Position numbers and translations under genes: made by a program. The notes beneath the pieces were generated by a model. The model ran no database searches and had not been told where the DNA came from. It saw only the letters and a program-made list of their open reading frames with translations. Shown here piece by piece: positions 62,991 to 64,000 of a DNA stretch of 64,000 bases (the first letter of the stretch is position 1; every line of letters begins with the position of its first letter). The DNA is from Bacillus sp. SD088 (GTDB lineage Bacteria; Bacillota; Bacilli; Bacillales; Bacillaceae_C). The stretch lies in assembly GCF_017355205.1 (NCBI RefSeq), contig NZ_JADIJK010000010.1, positions 1 to 64,000 on the forward strand. The letters are read 5' to 3'.

Positions 62991-63156
62991 TTCATTCCTC
63001 TTTTCAAATCGCTTAATTACATTTTTTTATTTTATTACCAAAAATAACAAAAACGCAAGTATAAAAACTTTGTCAATCTGAATGGTATTTATAGTTTTAG
63101 CTTAGAGAAAAGAATGTATTCTGAACAAGACCTTTCCACTAATTTGTAACTACTTT

Positions 63157-63165
63157 TGATACAAT
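63157..63165 (+). promoter_or_regulatory. extended -10 promoter of the kinase-like gene
   Basis: TGATACAAT (63157-63165) is an extended -10 (TGn then TACAAT), about 155 bp before the start. A GGATGGC / GCCATCC hairpin (63251-63279) lies in the leader with no T-run. Apart from this the gap holds nothing clear. Confidence 0.5.
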
Positions 63166-63320
63166 AGTGGGAAAGAAAGTCAGGGAATAGATTTCTTTCT
63201 ATACTATATTTTTGATGGTTGGCCCCCGAAATGAAGTTAATTCAAGAAAAAAGAGGATGGCTGAGCACATCGCCATCCCTGTTAAGCTGGTTATTCAATT
63301 ATATTTAGGAGTGGATTCAA

Positions 63321-64000
63321 ATGGATTTAGGCACTCCAATTGCCACAGGCAATACAGCAAAAATCTATCTTTGTGAGAATAAAATTGTGAAAGTTTTTAA
63401 AGATTTTTTACCATCTACTGAAGCTTTATATGAAGCAAATAAGCAAAAATACGCTTATTCCTGTGGTCTTTCGGTTCCAAAAATAGTAGATGTCACCAAA
63501 ATAAATGGTAAACAAGCTATCGTCATGGAATATGTGGAAGGTAAGACACTAGGTGAACGTCTATTTGAAAATGAGGATCGTGCTGAATATTTCATGAACC
63601 TCTCCGTTGATGTGCAACAAAAAATTCATGCGACTATCGCGGATTCATTGGAACCTATGTCTGAAAAATTAATCCGCCAGATCAAAGCATGCGATCTGTT
63701 GAATATACGCCATAAGTCCATGCTTATTAATAAATTAGCTGCAATAAAATATGAGAAAAGACTTTGTCATGGAGATTTCCATTTATATAACTTAATTCAC
63801 TTAAATGATGATGTAGTAATTATTGATTGGGTTGATTCCAGTGCTGGTGATATACGCGCTGACATCTGTCGGACGTATATCTTATACTCTCAAGCCTATC
63901 CAAAATTAGCTGAAATGTACCTGCATCTTTATTGTAGGCGAAGCGGGTTATCAAAAAATGAAATTTTCCAATGGGCCCCTATCATTGCAGGGGCAAGACT
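63321..64000 (+). CDS. aminoglycoside-phosphotransferase-like kinase, cut by the right edge
   Basis: Partial protein of 226 residues from ATG 63321 (AGGAG ten bases upstream). It has a protein-kinase-like fold: AKIYLCENKIVKVFKD (P-loop-like and Lys), AIVMEYVEGKTLGERL, the catalytic loop CHGDFHLYNLIHL (HGDxxxxN) and IDWVDSSAGD (Asp-binding Mg). This is the APH/choline kinase family; substrate is unknown and antibiotic resistance is not implied. The C-terminus is missing from the window. Confidence 0.85.
   Translation, partial: MDLGTPIATGNTAKIYLCENKIVKVFKDFLPSTEALYEANKQKYAYSCGLSVPKIVDVTKINGKQAIVMEYVEGKTLGERLFENEDRAEYFMNLSVDVQQKIHATIADSLEPMSEKLIRQIKACDLLNIRHKSMLINKLAAIKYEKRLCHGDFHLYNLIHLNDDVVIIDWVDSSAGDIRADICRTYILYSQAYPKLAEMYLHLYCRRSGLSKNEIFQWAPIIAGAR

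Overview
The window is chromosomal DNA of a low-GC, endospore-forming Bacillaceae. The left third keeps the Bacillus subtilis order ygxA-ygzB-perR-bcp-gsaB-ygaE-ygaD-ygaC (ntdP), then sspE, fabL, mutY, yfhP, sspK, yfhH, recX, yfhE and yfhD. Spore-specific small proteins (gamma-type SASP, SspK) confirm a spore former. I cannot fix genus or species from the sequence alone.

Layout. 1-240: leader and tandem promoters of an rRNA operon that reads out of the left edge. 0.26-10.7 kb: peroxide, heme and nucleotide housekeeping genes (perR with its own Per box, an ATP:cob(I)alamin adenosyltransferase, bcp, a K+-channel-like protein, gsaB, an ABC exporter, ntdP). 10.9-16.6 kb: fabL, mutY, recX and small sporulation genes. 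16.7-21.4 kb: a sulfatase, a Nudix hydrolase, a DoxX protein behind two Rex-like operators, a DUF488 protein and a frameshifted DUF5412-like gene. 21.6-27.9 kb: cytochrome bd operon cydABDC, interrupted between cydB and cydD by a MITE-like repeat. 28.3-30.4 kb: a lipoprotein, a phospholipase-A2-like small protein and an unknown protein. 30.5-37.6 kb: an M20 amidohydrolase plus a five-gene peptide ABC importer. 37.7-41.3 kb: a frameshifted MATE pump divergent from its likely MerR regulator, then an MFS transporter. 41.9-43.4 kb: NAD(P)HX repair enzyme. 43.8-48.3 kb: a three-gene cytoplasmic set that looks like rhamnogalacturonan (pectin) catabolism. 49.0-50.4 kb: a CwlO-type D,L-endopeptidase. 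50.9-53.4 kb: a ZorA/ZorB-like (MotA/MotB-like) motor pair with no other Zorya genes. 53.8-64 kb: a YdcF-like protein, TetR/SDR pair, M29 aminopeptidase, a split GyrI-like gene, GNAT, quinone-oxidoreductase-like MDR, DegV, YitT, and an aminoglycoside-phosphotransferase-like kinase cut by the right edge.

Intergenic space is unusually rich in dispersed palindromic repeats. At least two large families recur (A: ends near TGTTCAAAAAG; B: ends with the AAGCGCAAGCGCC / GGCGCTGGAGC theme). Two family-B copies carry a perfect DnaA box. Smaller families (C, D, E) are also present, and D resembles the right end or guide-RNA part of an IS200/IS605-TnpB element without the protein.

Four genes (DUF5412-like, MATE, GyrI-like, a small membrane protein) are each broken by one base at or next to a short run of identical bases. 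This points either to homopolymer sequencing error or to a cluster of recent inactivations. The most interesting candidates for new biology are the orphan ZorAB-like pair, the DnaA-box repeats, the repeat inside the cyd operon and the TnpB-less structured elements. All starts were chosen by eye from Shine-Dalgarno spacing and family length; no searches were run.
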